Part shown: positions 44,540 through 57,204 of the stretch, piece by piece
Layout of the letters: each line of letters starts with the position of its first letter
How positions within the stretch are numbered: position 1 is the first letter of the stretch
Source of the DNA: Schistosoma haematobium
Lineage: Eukaryota > Platyhelminthes > Trematoda > Strigeidida > Schistosomatidae
Assembly (NCBI RefSeq): GCF_000699445.3
Contig: NC_067195.1
Location: 62,471,591 to 62,535,590 of the forward strand
Direction of reading: 5' to 3'
Length of the DNA: 64,000 nucleotides
Translations under genes and position numbers: made by a program
The notes under the pieces: model-generated
What the model saw: only the letters and a program-made list of their open reading frames with translations
The model's database searches: none
Told to the model about the DNA's origin: nothing

Positions 44540-45046
44540 TCATTTCTTTGATATCTTGATGAGACATCCTTCTTTCCAGTCCGTCAGCACTTGTTCTTCT
44601 CCCCAAATCTCCATGAATAGAATATGGAGCATGTTTGCAGTTACTTCTGTGTGTGACTTCAGTGTTACAGCTGGTATATTGTCAAGTCCTTCTGCTTTAC
44701 CACCTTTAGTTTGTCTGATGGCCATTCCGATTTCTTCGTTTGTTGGTGGGGTTACATCTATGGGAAGGTCTGGGTATAGTGCTTCGATATCTGGTGGATT
44801 CAATGGAGCTGGCTTATTCAAGAGTTTCTCAAAGTGTTCTACCCATCCATTCTTCTGTTCTTGAATCTCAGTGATCGGCTTACCTTTCTTGTCCTTGACG
44901 CTTCTCTCTGGTTTACCGTATATATCTACTAATTTCTTCTCTATATCATGTAGTTGTCTGATATTTCCTTCTCCTGAAGATTTTTTCGCTGTCGTTGTTA
45001 GGTCTCTCACGTATTTCTGCCTGTCGGTTCTAATGTTTATCTTCAT
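44540..45046 (-). pseudogene. RTE linker and RT N-terminal piece (copy 2)
   Basis: A 168-codon frame equivalent to copy 1 residues 1-168, with NEEIGMAIRQTKGGKAEGLD and the DWKEGCLIKISKK end. No catalytic residues lie in this part. Confidence 0.8.
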
Positions 45047-45429
45047 TTGCTTGTTTACTCCTGTGTATTCAGCTTATACCTTGACTTTCTCTGTTCCTGT
45101 TCGACTGTTGTTAATTGCTGTCTTCTTGTTCTTCCTTCCTTGAATCTTATCTAGGTTTTCCATAGAGACCCATTCTTTATGATGATGCTTGTTGCGGCCC
45201 AGCACCTCCTGACAAGCTTAAGTTAATGCTTTTTTGATCCCTTTCTAATTGTTCTCCATCGTAGTTTCATCTTCTTTGACCAAATTTTGTATAGCTTGAA
45301 ACCTGTTGCTGAGAGGAGAGCTATTTTGAGTTGGTTGAGTTTGTCAGAATCTCAAAGGAAGGCTATAACAAATCTTTGTATTGTCGTTTCTGCGGCTGTT
45401 TTTTTCATCTTTTGCTTCATTTTCATCTT

Positions 45430-46110
45430 GGCAACCACCAGGTGGTGATCTGAAGCTATGTCAGCTCCTCCCCTTGTCCTCACGTCTCCCCTTGTCCTTC
45501 AGAATTTTTTAGTGGTGCGAATACGATCAATCTGATTCTCTGTAGTATGATCCGATGAGACCCATGTGGCTCTGTGTATGCGTTTGTAGGGTAAAATAGT
45601 GTCACATATAACCATTTTGTTTAATGCACATAAATTTGCAAATCTCTCACCATTCTCGTCTCAATATCCCAGTCAGTCCATGTTGTGCCTTGATATCTTC
45701 ATACCCGATGTTGTCCATTCCAACTTTGACGTTTAGGTCTCATATCAGGATGGTCAAGTCTTTCCTGAACATTTCTCTATGATTGACTACAGACTCTCAT
45801 AAAATTGAGCTTTGTCATCGTCGTTGCTGTCATTGATGAGTGCATAACATTTGTACAACATCAGAGCAAAGCATTTTTTCCTCGTGACCAGGTACAGCAG
45901 CATCTCTCTCAAACCTATACTTTCATGTTCGGTTTGGGCACAATGGGTTTCACTTGTCTCGAGCACCGTCAAGTTGTATCTCCTCATTTCCGTCGCTATT
46001 TGACTAGTCCTTCAGGTCTCCCACATTGTTCGGACATCCCATGTCAATAAACTAATTGTTGCTCTGGTTGTTAGAAGGGACATTGGTCTCATGACTTCCG
46101 AAGGACATCA
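45430..46110 (-). pseudogene. RTE endonuclease region, fragmented (copy 2)
   Basis: Pieces of the APE endonuclease can be read in different frames: MRRYNLTVLETSETHC at 45987-45940 (the Trp after ETH is Cys), TWDVRTMWET near 46040, and forms of GDLNAKVG, NGERFANL and ASDHHL further along. No long frame remains. Confidence 0.7.
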
Positions 46111-46295
46111 GCTTTCACCTATGAGGTGTTACACTTCTTTTAAATGAACATCCTTCAACTCCCAGGACAGAGTTTAAATGGTTTAATTTTTTGGGGGGGT
46201 TAGCGACCCCATGCTTAACGTTTCTCTTTTACCCGCGATTAGGACCGACAGTAGCCTTAGAAAAGCTGCAGATAGTGTTGCTAATTAAATACTGC

Positions 46296-47080
46296 TGCCA
46301 ATACTTAGTTCCTTATTAACAATAGTCATTGGTTTACATCGTTTTCAAAGCTTTTGTTAAAAATTCTTTAGAAATCACTATCTTCTGGCCATTATATTAT
46401 CTCAATATTAATGTATTTAATATTTTTTTATTTTCACTAGCGAGCTAGGAGTAAATATAGACTGAAGAGATGCCCTGTACTCTGGTCCTACTAATTTAAC
46501 AACAAGGCTGTCATGTTAAACAACTTATACGTCGTAAATTCAAATGATGCTTAATCTATGTTAATTTTAACTCAAGTAACCTATATTTCTGTCATGATAA
46601 CTAGAAATTAGTAGTTAACTGGTGTCGGCAGATTTGTTATAATCAGTTAACTATGGTTGACAGTCACCTGTATAAAAAAGTTAGCTTTCTGTCTGTATAC
46701 CTTTGTGATACCTCTATAAATATGATGATTTGATCATAATGAAAACAACATTATCGTTAAATAGAATCAATTAATTCATGGACTATGCAACTTCATATTA
46801 TGATTATTGTTTAATTCGAGTTTCAATTTAGTAAGAATTACTTAGCATACTTAAGTGCTCTCTTGTATAAGTTTTTCAAATTCATTATTTTCAACTGCTT
46901 GTCTACTTTTCGCAAATGACAATTATTTTATTCATTCAGTATATTGTAAACAATAGGTACCATAATTTCTAATGTTAATGAGAATATTATTGCTATTTAT
47001 CCAGACGGCTGTCATACAAATTACTTCAGCATAATGTGTGTTGTATTTAATTATAGTCGATTATATTAAATATCAGAAAG
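46296..47080. other. AT-rich sequence, nothing recognised
   Basis: No gene or repeat recognised. Confidence 0.4.
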
Positions 47081-47345
47081 GGGGTTTGTAGAGTTGTAGT
47101 AATTTAATCATTGAATTCATTGGTCGATTAGAGCTAGATCGCCATCGAAAAAGTGGAAGCAATGCACTTACAATCCCACTCTCGGGATTCGAACCCAGGA
47201 CCTTCGGTCTCGCGCGCGAACACTTAACCTCCAGACAACTGAGCTGGCCGGCCTTCAATGGTGTTAATGCCCAACTTCAACGTCATTGTACCACTGTCCA
47301 CCATTGTCTTCAGTGAGTTACTGCCGCATAACAGACCTTATTGAA
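47081..47345 (-). mobile_element. Family B element with the ribozyme deleted
   Basis: Minus strand: a long 5' leader (47345 to about 47255), tRNA-like head (47253 to about 47175; A-box form TTGTCTGGAGGTTAAGTG, B box GGTTCGAATCC at about 47195-47205) and tail (to 47081). Between head and tail the sequence jumps from AGTGGAAGCA to ATGCACTTAC, removing almost the whole hammerhead. The plus-strand element that follows forms an inverted pair with it. Confidence 0.75.
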
Positions 47346-47550
47346 CTCCGCTGGTCACGGCTTCTCATTAGAACTACAGTGGTTAAACGTTCGCGCGCGA
47401 GACCGAGGGTCCCGTGTTTGGGTCCTGAGAGCGGGATCATGGATGCGCACTTCTGAGGAGTCCCATACTAGAACGAAATGGCCATCCAGTGCTTTCAGGT
47501 TTCCAATGGTAATCCAGCTTTAATCGATTCATGAATTCGACCATTAGACA
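47346..47550 (+). mobile_element. Family B element, inverted partner
   Basis: Plus strand: leader piece, head (A-box part GTGGTTAAACGTTCG, B-box relative GTTTGGGTCC), hammerhead (47441-47497) and tail with CGATTCATGAATTCGACCATT. With the preceding copy it makes a 470-bp foldback whose outer ends are both family B tails. Confidence 0.75.
47441..47497 (+). ncRNA. Hammerhead ribozyme-like core, family B
   Basis: CTGAGGA and GAAA are intact and helix III is the palindrome ATGGCCAT with cleavage triplet ATC, which still fits the NUH rule. Stem II is poor (GTCCC against AGAAC). Stem I has one mismatch next to the core. Activity doubtful. Confidence 0.65.
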
Positions 47551-49245
47551 TTAAATATATTAAAAATTTAATAGTTGGAAAGGTTATATATATATTTTGA
47601 TTAGCATTACTACATCCCACTTATTTAATTTCATCACAACAAATTAATATTATCTTCAACTTTTCAATTAGTTTGAAGTACCCAGATGAACACGAGGTGT
47701 AGAAAATAAAGCTTCTCACTTACAAAACACATTCCTGAAACAGGCCATAGGATTGACCTTATAACGGTTTTTAATACTTTGTATATAAAGCTTCAAAAGT
47801 GTGTTTTTAAGTTAATGGAAGCCTTAGGTATAAGAAAACTTAAACCTAACCTATGTATATAAATACAGTTTGTTCTATACTTGAAGTTGACCTGAGAATC
47901 TTTATTCCATCTTAAGACCTAGGGTTCTGTGATAATTTCCTGACATATTATTTCCCTCTCCTTCATTTCCAATTATCACTTGATTTGTATAAAACTTTTA
48001 TTTCTTTAACACTTTATGATTATCATATATAAATGCTTTGATAATTATATATGTATATGACTAGATTGTTTTAGATATGTAGCACGACTACATTACACTT
48101 TTCAGATCAACTCCATCATCTTAATTATACTATCAAAATCAATGAAATGAACTGATCGTTTTAAATACTAAATTGAGTTTTCATGAAAGAGATTTTTCAT
48201 ACTTAGGAATTAATACACATTTCTAAATGACAAAATATTCGTCTACATAAATCTATTTAATGATCATAGTTTGTATTGTGATCTATAAACGAATTAGAAG
48301 CACAGACATATTTATATGCAACATCTCCATAGTTATCATTCTACATTTCATTTCGAACCATTTTTTTCTTCCTCCCTCTATGTTTAAAATTACTTTCTTC
48401 ATTTGAAATATAGTAAAGTAAGCGCAAAATTCCTTACTATTAGATGAAAATTATGTCTCTCTTACTAAAAAAAAAACCCTAATAAACTTCACACTTTAAA
48501 AGTCTGATAAACTTTATTTGGATTGGATAAAAGTCATATTCACATGTAGCTAACTAACTATGTGGTCAAGTCCATTTAATATGTTTGTACACTTGTGGTA
48601 TATTAGAAATTAAAGTTAAACCTATAGTGTATGTATGTGGCATTTCTGTGAACCAATCATTTAGTTTAATCAAACTTAAGTAAGTTATGAAGAAAAATTG
48701 ATATGTATATTCTATTGACTAGTTTTAATATATCTATCTATATAAATGAACACACGTAGGCTAATATAACCAACTTGGAATATTTTTGGACACAATTCAT
48801 CCCTTATATATATTTATTTATTAACTGTTCCCCCCCTTTCTAAGTTTCTAACACATTTCACCACCACTGCTACATAGAATAATTCAACATTAAACTAGTT
48901 AGTAATTGCTGGGATTTTTATGGTGATTTTCATTAAGCGTAACAAATATTCACTTTTATACTTGATATTTTCATTAAAATTACGCTTATTTTTATTTGAA
49001 AGGTTAGTTCAATATTTACTTAGAAGATACTTTTCATACATGTACATTGAGTTTTATTTTTATTTTATTAATAGGTATTATATATTTGATTTACGAACTC
49101 GTTACTTTCAGGTATGAATAAGATAAGTATTATAAAAAGTGAATTTCTCAAAACTTCACCTGTCTGCTTGGATAATTTACTCATCTATTTCTATCAGATA
49201 ATATTGCTAGTTATGAATCGGTTCAACTATGAAATGTAATCACAG
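47551..49245. other. AT-rich sequence, one short repeat
   Basis: 48055-48140 is a weak relative of the sequence in the 63.4-kb hairpin arms. Otherwise nothing recognised; the frame at 48920-49117 is AT composition. Confidence 0.4.
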
Positions 49246-49249
49246 TTCA

Positions 49250-49345
49250 ATTCACAAGTCGACCTAAGTTAGGCCACGCATAAAAGCATTGGACGATCGT
49301 TTTGTCCTAGTATGAAATTTCTCAACAGTGTACATCCACGATAAT
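49250..49345 (-). mobile_element. Decayed family B fragment
   Basis: A minus-strand ribozyme region with helix III seen as GGACGATCGTTTTGTCC on plus and TCAACAGTGTACATCCACG at the far side. Core bases are changed. Tail poorly preserved. Confidence 0.5.
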
Positions 49346-51309
49346 TCAAGCGAGATCTACCGTTAAAATTTTAACTTTTAGGCTACTCATGTTTGTGAGC
49401 ATAGCTAAAAAATTTATCAAAGTTTTAGTTCATATATTAATACAGAAAAAGTGATTATATTGTTAATCTGTAGCAATTAAAATATTAGTTGAGCGGGAAT
49501 TGTTTGAATAACTTTATTATTTTTCTCACCTTTAAAATCGAACACTATAACATCTAATTTAGATCTCTATATCTCCATTAGTATAGCTTGCTAATCTTTA
49601 TCAGATACCTTTCTAAATAAAAGTGTAAAGTTTCGTCAAGGAGAGGTCACTCATTAACAGTAATAAAAGTACACAAGAATGAAAGAAAATAGACCAACAT
49701 TTTACGTCATTACTTTTAAACAAAACTAAATGGATTATAGCTCCAGCTGAACATTTGAATAACGAATAAATCTCCGAAAAAATAATATTTTGGAAAAAGT
49801 ATGATATTTTGTTCAAGTTTATACCATATAAAACTAGACCTATTCGATTTCATATTTCTAATTATCTTCTAGACTTGTCAACACTGTAATCATTATGATT
49901 CATTTTGTGTGTCTTTGATTCTAAATCATTTCCATGAATACCATTTAATATAAATTTGTTCGCAATAAACTCATTTCAAATGGGATAGATGATTACGTAA
50001 GGGCTTTGTCAAAATTTTTACTATTTAGTCACTTCACTGAGGCAAAAAATACAACATAATTTACAATTCCAGTGAATTTCTTCTGTTGGCTAATTTGCAT
50101 TGTAATAATACCTAGATTAATATTTCTACTTATTGAGTAAAAGATTTCATAAAATACCTCTGTGTGTCAAGATTGATTAAAAATATTTAAGTCGTTTACT
50201 GGAATTCAACATGTGTACACTTGAGTTTATAGTGAAATAATTAAGAATTATCCAAAATTCGGACATTTTGTCATTTTATAAATAGTTATTGTCTAACATT
50301 ATTATGTGTGATAAATACGAACAATTTATTGTTTAATTATTTGTCTCTAGTCTGTGATATACACGTCCAGAATTTTTAATGACAAAGAGAATTTGAGTAG
50401 AAAGGAGTATCTGATTCTAATAAACTAAAACTTGGAATGAATTTAAAACACTCCATTGTTTAAATTTACTCCAAGAAAATGTGAAAGATACTTCTTATTT
50501 ACATTCCTCTGTATTAGTTTTTGGCTACTATTGCTGTTACTATTCATGGTTTTAGTGTTACTGATAATGATTATTATTAATACATTAACACTGATGTTAT
50601 TATGATTATTATTACTAGTACTTTTAAGAGATAGCTATCGTCATGAAATAATTTTATCAACACAATCTTTTAGAACGAGAGTGCACTGAGAAGCTGTGTT
50701 GTCCTATTTTCTTGGAATTAAACAATATGAATCCATAGCCTACACACGTAATAAATAACCTATAAATTTCATGTTTAGATTCGAGTGCGATATTTTTAGT
50801 CCATTAACTTTGAATTTAACTGTTTATCATCGAGTAATTGCTCCACTTTTAACATGTTTGATTCTAGTCCAATATGCTAGTAATTTACTCCTTATCAACT
50901 TAAATATAACATTATTTAGTATATCTAAAGTACAAAAGTTGAAATTTTCATATGTAATCGGTATAAAGGTCACTCAAAATTAAAGTAAGAATTCTGGCAT
51001 TGGGATAAAAGTTGGAGCCATTAATTGAACTTCGGTAACTGATATTTTCAACTTGTTGATAATATTAACATACCATAGAATGATTATTTGTATACAGTTA
51101 AGTATTATAAGACAAGTACTATTGACGAAGGAACATTTTTATTGTTTACGAGTATTGATAGTTTATTCAGATTCATTAATCAAACATATGATGTAATTTT
51201 ATTTATGAAATTCAATTACTTGACTGATCACCTATCATTATTGCAAATGAGAGTTACATGTTTAATAGTGAAATTATCAAATTTTTATCAAACTTGGGAT
51301 TTGTAGAAA
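49346..51309. other. AT-rich sequence, nothing recognised
   Basis: No gene or repeat recognised; small frames (49613-49816, 50771-50983, 51088-51306) lack support. Confidence 0.4.
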
Positions 51310-51400
51310 TTGTAGTGATTATAAAAGTCGAATTCGATTCATGAATTTAATTATTAAAATTACTACAATCTCCACAAATTTCCATTCTGATAATAACCAT
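51310..51400. repeat. Tail-to-tail family B palindrome
   Basis: A minus tail end (TTGTAGAAATTGTAGTGATT) and a plus tail (TCATGAATTTAATTATTAAA, then CTACAATCTCCACAAA) stand back to back with the whole middle of the element missing. Confidence 0.55.
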
Positions 51401-51409
51401 ATACTCACT

Positions 51410-51755
51410 AGTGGCTAGCTTCAAGACAGATTTCCTACAGTTCTAGTGAGAAGCTGTGATCAATGGAGTCCAATCCGTGTCGAGTAGAGACAGGTATCTA
51501 CCTCAAACAATGGATGAATGATTGCGAAAGATCGTGAATCGATTGAAGTTAAACATTGACACCATTGGATGTCGGACTGTGGTTTTGAGGTTAGGTGTTC
51601 ACACGCGAGACTGAAGGTGTCGGGTTCGGGTCCCACGTGTGGAATCGTGAATTTTCACTATTTTAAAGTTCCATACTATGACGAGGAAGTCGTCCAGTGC
51701 TTACAGGTTTTAAATGGTCTTCTAGATTAAACGGACTCATGAATTCAACTATTAA
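51410..51755 (+). mobile_element. Family B element with long 5' leader
   Basis: Plus strand: a long leader (51410 to about 51565, including TAGTGAGAAGCTGTGATC and ACAATGGATGAATG), tRNA-like head (about 51568-51640; B box GGTTCGGGTCC at about 51620), decayed hammerhead (51655-51715; the core is lost) and tail to 51755. It shows the full-length 5' part of the family. Confidence 0.7.
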
Positions 51756-52139
51756 ACTATTTTTAAAAATATATTTTACTGTAAAAATGCCAGTCATCAA
51801 ACTGTTTGACTTTCGTCATTCGTATACATAACAAGAATTTTTTATATCAATAATAACTATTTTAATAACTAATATACATATTTATAAAAGAGCTGAATTC
51901 CCATCATCAATACAAACATCTAGTATCATTCGAAGTATGATAATGACTGATTTCAGGTTTCAAATTGAGCTATAAACATTGACGGAATCGTAAGTCAAAT
52001 GTATGCAATAATCAAATCGTGAGTTCCATATAGTCGTATTTTAATTAATTATTATTAACTCAATTACGTTTTGTTGGATTATAGAAAACTTTTTTCAATT
52101 TTTATGTTTAAACGGGTGGTTTTGATACATTTAACATTA

Positions 52140-52625
52140 TTAATTAATTTATTTGAGCACATAAATATTGGTACAAGACGGCACCAAATATATATGCGCC
52201 ACACCATATTTGTGTGTGTGGGCTGTGATACTGCCCGGGTGCCCAGACCGAAACAGGTGGTTTTCTTAGGGGACCACACCCGGAGCCTTTGACCTAAAGG
52301 TCTGACCCACAAGGCAGTGGAGCATCGTAAGGAGATGCAGTCCCATGGTAGCCGGTGACCAACGATTGGTTCATACGCCATTTGTTCCCACAGGATACTG
52401 GAACCCATGTACACCATTGGTTTGGAATCCGGTTAAAGCGCCGGACATTCGCTTTTCGTCCTCTCATTTTCGTAAACAACACCCCCGCCACAAAAAGGCA
52501 GCGAGTAGGACTTCCCTGGCAGAGGCTGTATACGCGTGGCCGTGTGAGAGCACTTCGAGAGGGGGGTGGGCCACCCCATTCTCGGCCATACCAGGGCATT
52601 TGGGGGCAATCTACTCACAATTTTA
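52140..52625 (-). mobile_element. Unclassified retroposon family D, copy 2
   Basis: The longest and most GC-rich copy. The tail lies at the left (TTTATTTGAGCACATAAATATTGGTAC on plus) and the 5' part at the right, with a G-rich region at 52556-52610 that the other copies lack. Several overlapping frames (52079-52417, 52294-52599, 52345-52672) arise from its high GC content and share no codon signature, so I do not call them genes. Confidence 0.7.
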
Positions 52626-53559
52626 AGAAAGGTGAATTGTTTTATGAAAATACCCTCAATATGTTCCTGTAGTTAAACATTTATGATAAGAAATATTTTT
52701 ACATGAAGGTAATAATCAACTTAATAGAACTATATTGAAATTAACGTAATATGAAGTGATTAGACTGTTTTCATTATGGACATATTTGTCAATAGGCTTT
52801 ACTCGGTGCTAATTTTCACTTTTTGACGTTAAAACATTTATTGGTTTTGTATATTCACTGTAAACTAACAAAGTTATATTTTATTAAGATAACCAGATTT
52901 TAAGAATAACTGATAATTTGACTCTGTATTTCTTTCTGAGTTAAATCTTAGAAACTATATTAGTGGATTTTTCAATCTATGTAATTTGAAGTTGATTTCC
53001 AGCATAAACTAATATTGAGATGATAATCATTGTAAGCTAGTCACTAAATATCAATCTTTATTTGTCTTATGTTAGAACTATTCAGTAAAGTATACTCTTG
53101 ACTTCACATAAAGTTTGGCATCGAACCAACAGATCTATACAAATAGAAGTATCCATAAAATCATCTTAATATGCCGAATGACAGTAGAAAAATTTTCAAA
53201 CTCACAATTTTTACCAGTTTCTCTGTATTTGAGTATCGCACAAACTTGTCGACTAAATATTACAAAAAACAATACATACAGCTAAATTTTTAAATTAGAT
53301 TATTATTTGAACCTTTTGAGGATGTTAGAATCAAATTGTTGTAGAGTTTCTTGTCATTTAGCATTAACTCACTAATATTGAAAGATCAGAGCTAGATATT
53401 AATGTGAATTTTGTGGAGTAGTATTTCAGTAGATTAATGTTTATACGTTACATACTATGTCAGCGGAAACATTTTTAGTTTACATTAAAAGTTTTCATAT
53501 TTTCAAAGAACAACTTCATATTTTCGACACTTAAGAAAGTATACAGCATTCAACGAATA
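52626..53559. other. AT-rich sequence, nothing recognised
   Basis: No gene or repeat recognised. Confidence 0.4.
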
Positions 53560-53885
53560 ATAATCATGAGTTAATTGAAGCTAGACCACCATGGAAAACC
53601 TGGAATTACTGGACGGCCGTTTCGTCTTATTGTATGACTGATCAGCAGTGCGCATCCACGATCCCACCTCACGGGATTTGAACCCAGAAACTATCAGTCT
53701 CGCACGCGAACAATTCACCTCTAGACCACTGAGCTGGTCAGCATTCAACGGTTTTTAATGTCTAACTTCAACTAATCTACGAAACTGAGCAACACATTCA
53801 CCATTGTTATCAGTGAGTTACTATCTCACAACAGACCTGGTTGAAATCCACTTGTCACTGGTTCTCACTAGAACTCCAGGATATA
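53560..53885 (-). mobile_element. Family B element, subfamily with shared leader
   Basis: Minus strand: leader (53885 to about 53740), tRNA-like head (53737 to 53656; A-box form TGGTCTAGAGGTGAATTG, B box GGTTCAAATCC), hammerhead (53655-53601; CTGATCA, so G8 is lost, GAAA intact) and tail. The leader is almost identical to that of the copy at 57.2 kb over about 130 bases, so the two belong to one recent subfamily. A further minus tail piece lies at 53925-53990. Confidence 0.75.
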
Positions 53886-54356
53886 AATCTTGAAGCCAGT
53901 TACTAGTGAGTATATGTTGATGAATATCAGAGGAGGTCTTGTGGTGATTGTAGTCATTTCAATAATTGAAATCATGTGGCAATTGAAGCTAGAATAATAA
54001 TTAAAATTGCATACAGTATATAACTGTTTAACAATACACCTCAATATAATCTGAACTAACGTGTAGGATTACAAATTGTCGTTTTTTTTTTCAGAAATTG
54101 TTTAAATGTTTTTATGAAAACCTCATAAGATTTGTCATTTTTTCCTTACTATGACAGGTTACTTTGATACTATTTTGTTATGATGACATTTAGGAAATAT
54201 ATACTACTGATAATAAGTTTTATTTGCTTATATATTTACATTTAAACAAAATTCTAAAATGAATCATTTAGTCATGATCATATATATATAAAGTAGTCAT
54301 AGTTGATTTCGGTCAAATTACTATTAATAATCACAAAATTGTTTGATATAGACAAA

Positions 54357-54480
54357 TTCTTGTGACTTTAAGCTATATCGAGGCAATCCGCCCAGAATGC
54401 ACATATATCAACATGAGACTGATCAATTACAGTCTTAAATAACAATAGAAAGATACAAGAAAAACAACGTCAAGTGAATT
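54357..54480 (+). mobile_element. Sm-alpha body fragment
   Basis: Plus strand: CTTGTGACTTTAAGC, ATATCGAGGCAATC, GATCAATTACAGTC, TAAATAACAATAG and GAAAGATACAAG match the Sm-alpha body in order. No promoter or ribozyme attached. Confidence 0.7.
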
Positions 54481-55974
54481 GAGACAAATACTTGTAAAAT
54501 TCCTAGACTTATTCAGTGAATAAATGAAACACAAAGGGAAGAAATGAAATAATGATTAATTGTTAACAAATTATTTCATTAACTTAAACTCTGTATGTTT
54601 CACTGAAAAAAATATCTTTAAATTAGAATTAAGTAGAGAGCGCGAAAATGTATGATTTGAAATTGGTTATTTGATGACAAGACGTAATTATGTCTGATAT
54701 TCATCAAAATGGTAATGAAATTTCTTTGTAAATTATCTACCTTTTCTCAAGGTCACATTAAAAAGGTACATTGAAATAAGTAATTTTGAACAGGTTATTA
54801 ACCTTGTATGGAGAACCTAATAATTTCACAGACTAATTTACATTCTTGTAAATGTCATACGTTCTGATGAAGTAAATGTTCATAATTTTTTCCTCACAAA
54901 TGAATGAATTTTTCAAAATGATTAACATACTAATAATGGTTATTTATTTTTACAGGGGTGTATTACATAATATAACCAAATGACTATCTATAGGAATACT
55001 GATTACATCAAATCCTACCCAATCATATAAATGAAATGATAGTCGACAATAACGCATGAGAAAATCGAAATTGTAATAATTAATATTTCTGATGGTGAAA
55101 CTAAGTTAAGACTCTAGCACTTATTTATTGTTTCATTTTGCCAGTTACAATGGTAGCTATCTGATATCAACTTTTCATTCTAACAAATACTGAAGTGTGC
55201 GGTGAAAATGAAACCCGGAAAATATTTACTAAGACTCAGTAGTTTAAACATTTAACTATGGGATAGAGTAAGTATTGCATTTTAATTATGTATGTGACAG
55301 AAACTCATTTTCCAGATAGGTGTATTAACATATGAAGAAGCTCAAAATCTCAGTACGTTTCAAATTAAGACAGAAACTTTGTAGATCGTAGAGTAAAAAT
55401 AAATGTTACTGGTTTTATAAACTTATACAAAAACCATTTCAACCCACATGTGATATGACAGGTTTTTAATACGATGTGTTTATTCATCTGAAAACCTATT
55501 ATCTATGGGTGTATAACATGAAAACCTGAACATTATAACGCCTTACATAAGCCCTTGCTACATCAACTTTTATATGAGATATAGAAAATTATTGCTCATC
55601 AGTACTTTTGGACAGTTCTTTCCTCTTCTTATTATTTAGTTTTCTTTTAAAGTTTATCAAGTGGAACCTAAAACGTTTTCCTTTTTAATTCAAAGTAGGT
55701 GTTTCATTTACATGGTTAATTCCTATTGAATACTGACTTATTTAACAGTTGTATAAACAATCTATCTTATTTGTCTAACTGATAATTATCCTACTTGATA
55801 CTATCAGTTACCTTCAACTAAAAAGCAGACAAAAAATAAGTTATACGATGAATGATAATTATTTTTTTGAATATCAAACTTTTTTATCATTAACTATGAT
55901 GAGTGGTAATGCCAATAATATTTATGCCACATAAAATAACTGAATAAGCTTCTGATAAATAAATAATATTAAAC
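54481..55974. other. AT-rich sequence, nothing recognised
   Basis: No gene or repeat recognised. Confidence 0.4.
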
Positions 55975-56400
55975 ATTGAATTCACCAATCGACTTAAGCT
56001 AGATCACCGTTGAGAAGTTGGAACCACTGGAAAACCGTTTCGTCGTAATATGGGACTCCTTAATAGGGAACATCCATGATCTCACACGTGGAACTCGAAC
56101 TCAGCACCTTCAGTCTCGTGTGGAAAGATCTAGACCGCTGGTCAGACATCCATTGATGTTATTGTCTAATTACAATCGATTCATTATCTTTCGCAACCAT
56201 TCATCCATTGTCTGAATTGGATAACTATTTCCACCTGACTCCTGAGTGCAGAGTCGTGGGTATTCATTGCTAAACAGTCCCATACTAGGACGAAACAGTT
56301 GTCCAATGCTTCCAGATTTTTAATAGTGGTCTAGCTTCAATTGACTCATGAATTTAACTATTAAAATGACTACAATCTCCATAAATCCCCATAATGATAA
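55975..56400. mobile_element. Family B inverted pair
   Basis: A minus-strand copy (55975 to about 56235: tail, decayed hammerhead 56019-56075, B box in the form GAGTTCGAGTTCC, head and leader) is joined to a plus-strand ribozyme and tail (56258-56313, tail to about 56395, ending CTACAATCTCCATAAATCCC). Both ends of the 425-bp unit are family B tails. The plus ribozyme has GAAA but CTAAACA in place of CUGANGA. Confidence 0.7.
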
Positions 56401-56570
56401 TAATTAATACTCAAAGTTAACTAGGAATTTCGATCTGATTCGAAGAGTTATACATATACAACTCTTTACTTTAACTACCATTATTAGCTAATCATAATTC
56501 TAAGTGATTTACATTGATTTCTATGAAAAAAAATTATAATGTAGAATTTTAAAAAAATTGCAAATACTTT

Positions 56571-56681
56571 TTTCACAGATTGAAATCATGAGTCCCATAC
56601 TAGGACGAAACGGCCGTCCAGTGCTTCCAGGTTTTCCATGGTGGTCTAGCTTCAATTGACTCATGATTTCAATCTGTGAAA
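56571..56681 (+). mobile_element. Minimal family B foldback with perfect 24-bp ends
   Basis: The 24-base sequence at 56571-56594 is the exact reverse complement of 56658-56681. Between them lies only the 3' half of a hammerhead (GGACGAAACGGCCGTCCAGTG) and the start of the tail. The 5' half of the ribozyme and the tRNA-like head are replaced by an inverted copy of the tail end. The perfect arms suggest a recent event. Confidence 0.8.
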
Positions 56682-57204
56682 TTTTTTAAATCTCTGCAAA
56701 CCACTTCCGAAAATACTTTTTTGTATTAGTTTCCATAATTTGATTGACTTGTTTACTTAATTAACAAAAACTACATCATTTTTATAAAACGCCATCTATG
56801 TTTTGTTGTTGTTGACATTGTTGTTATCGTTGCTGTTGTTATTGTTGTTGTTTTGATACCAACATATCATATATCTTAGTCAGTCCAAAAATAACATGTG
56901 AATTATGAAATTCCTATTTAATAAACATAGAAATTTTATCATGTTATTTTTTATAAATTATTTTTTGGGTGTGTGTGTGTTATCTGTAATTAAAACAACA
57001 AAAAATGTATATTTGAGTTTATGCCAAATGTAAAATAAAACTTATTGAGAAAAATTACACCAAAGTAAAGATTTGGAAAAGAAAAAAAAACACAGAAATC
57101 TAATTTCACACTTTATGGTTCTTAAATTAATCCATTATCTTTGTTTTTATTTATGCCTAGTTATTAGATCTTTCAAATTCACTATGATATGAATTTATAT
57201 AAAT
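56682..57204. other. AT-rich sequence with TTG repeats
   Basis: TTGTTG-rich run at 56800-56852. Nothing else recognised. Confidence 0.4.

Larger units (their letters stand above)
43223..46295 (-). mobile_element. RTE-clade retrotransposon, copy 2, decayed but longer at the 5' end
   Basis: Minus strand, about 3.07 kb, from a 5' UTR (46295 to about 46120, with the C-rich GGGGTCGCTAACCCCC block) through a start region (MRPMSLLTTRA at about 46098), endonuclease, linker and RT, to a GTAAGTAAGT tail at 43223-43232. It is much more damaged than copy 1, with stops and shifts throughout, so it is an older insertion. It shows what copy 1 lacks at its 5' end. RT pieces with clear motifs are listed separately. 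Confidence 0.85.

Noticed and set aside
52079..52672. Five overlapping 60-110-codon frames
   Set aside because: All lie in the GC-rich family D retroposon, on both strands, with no conserved protein.
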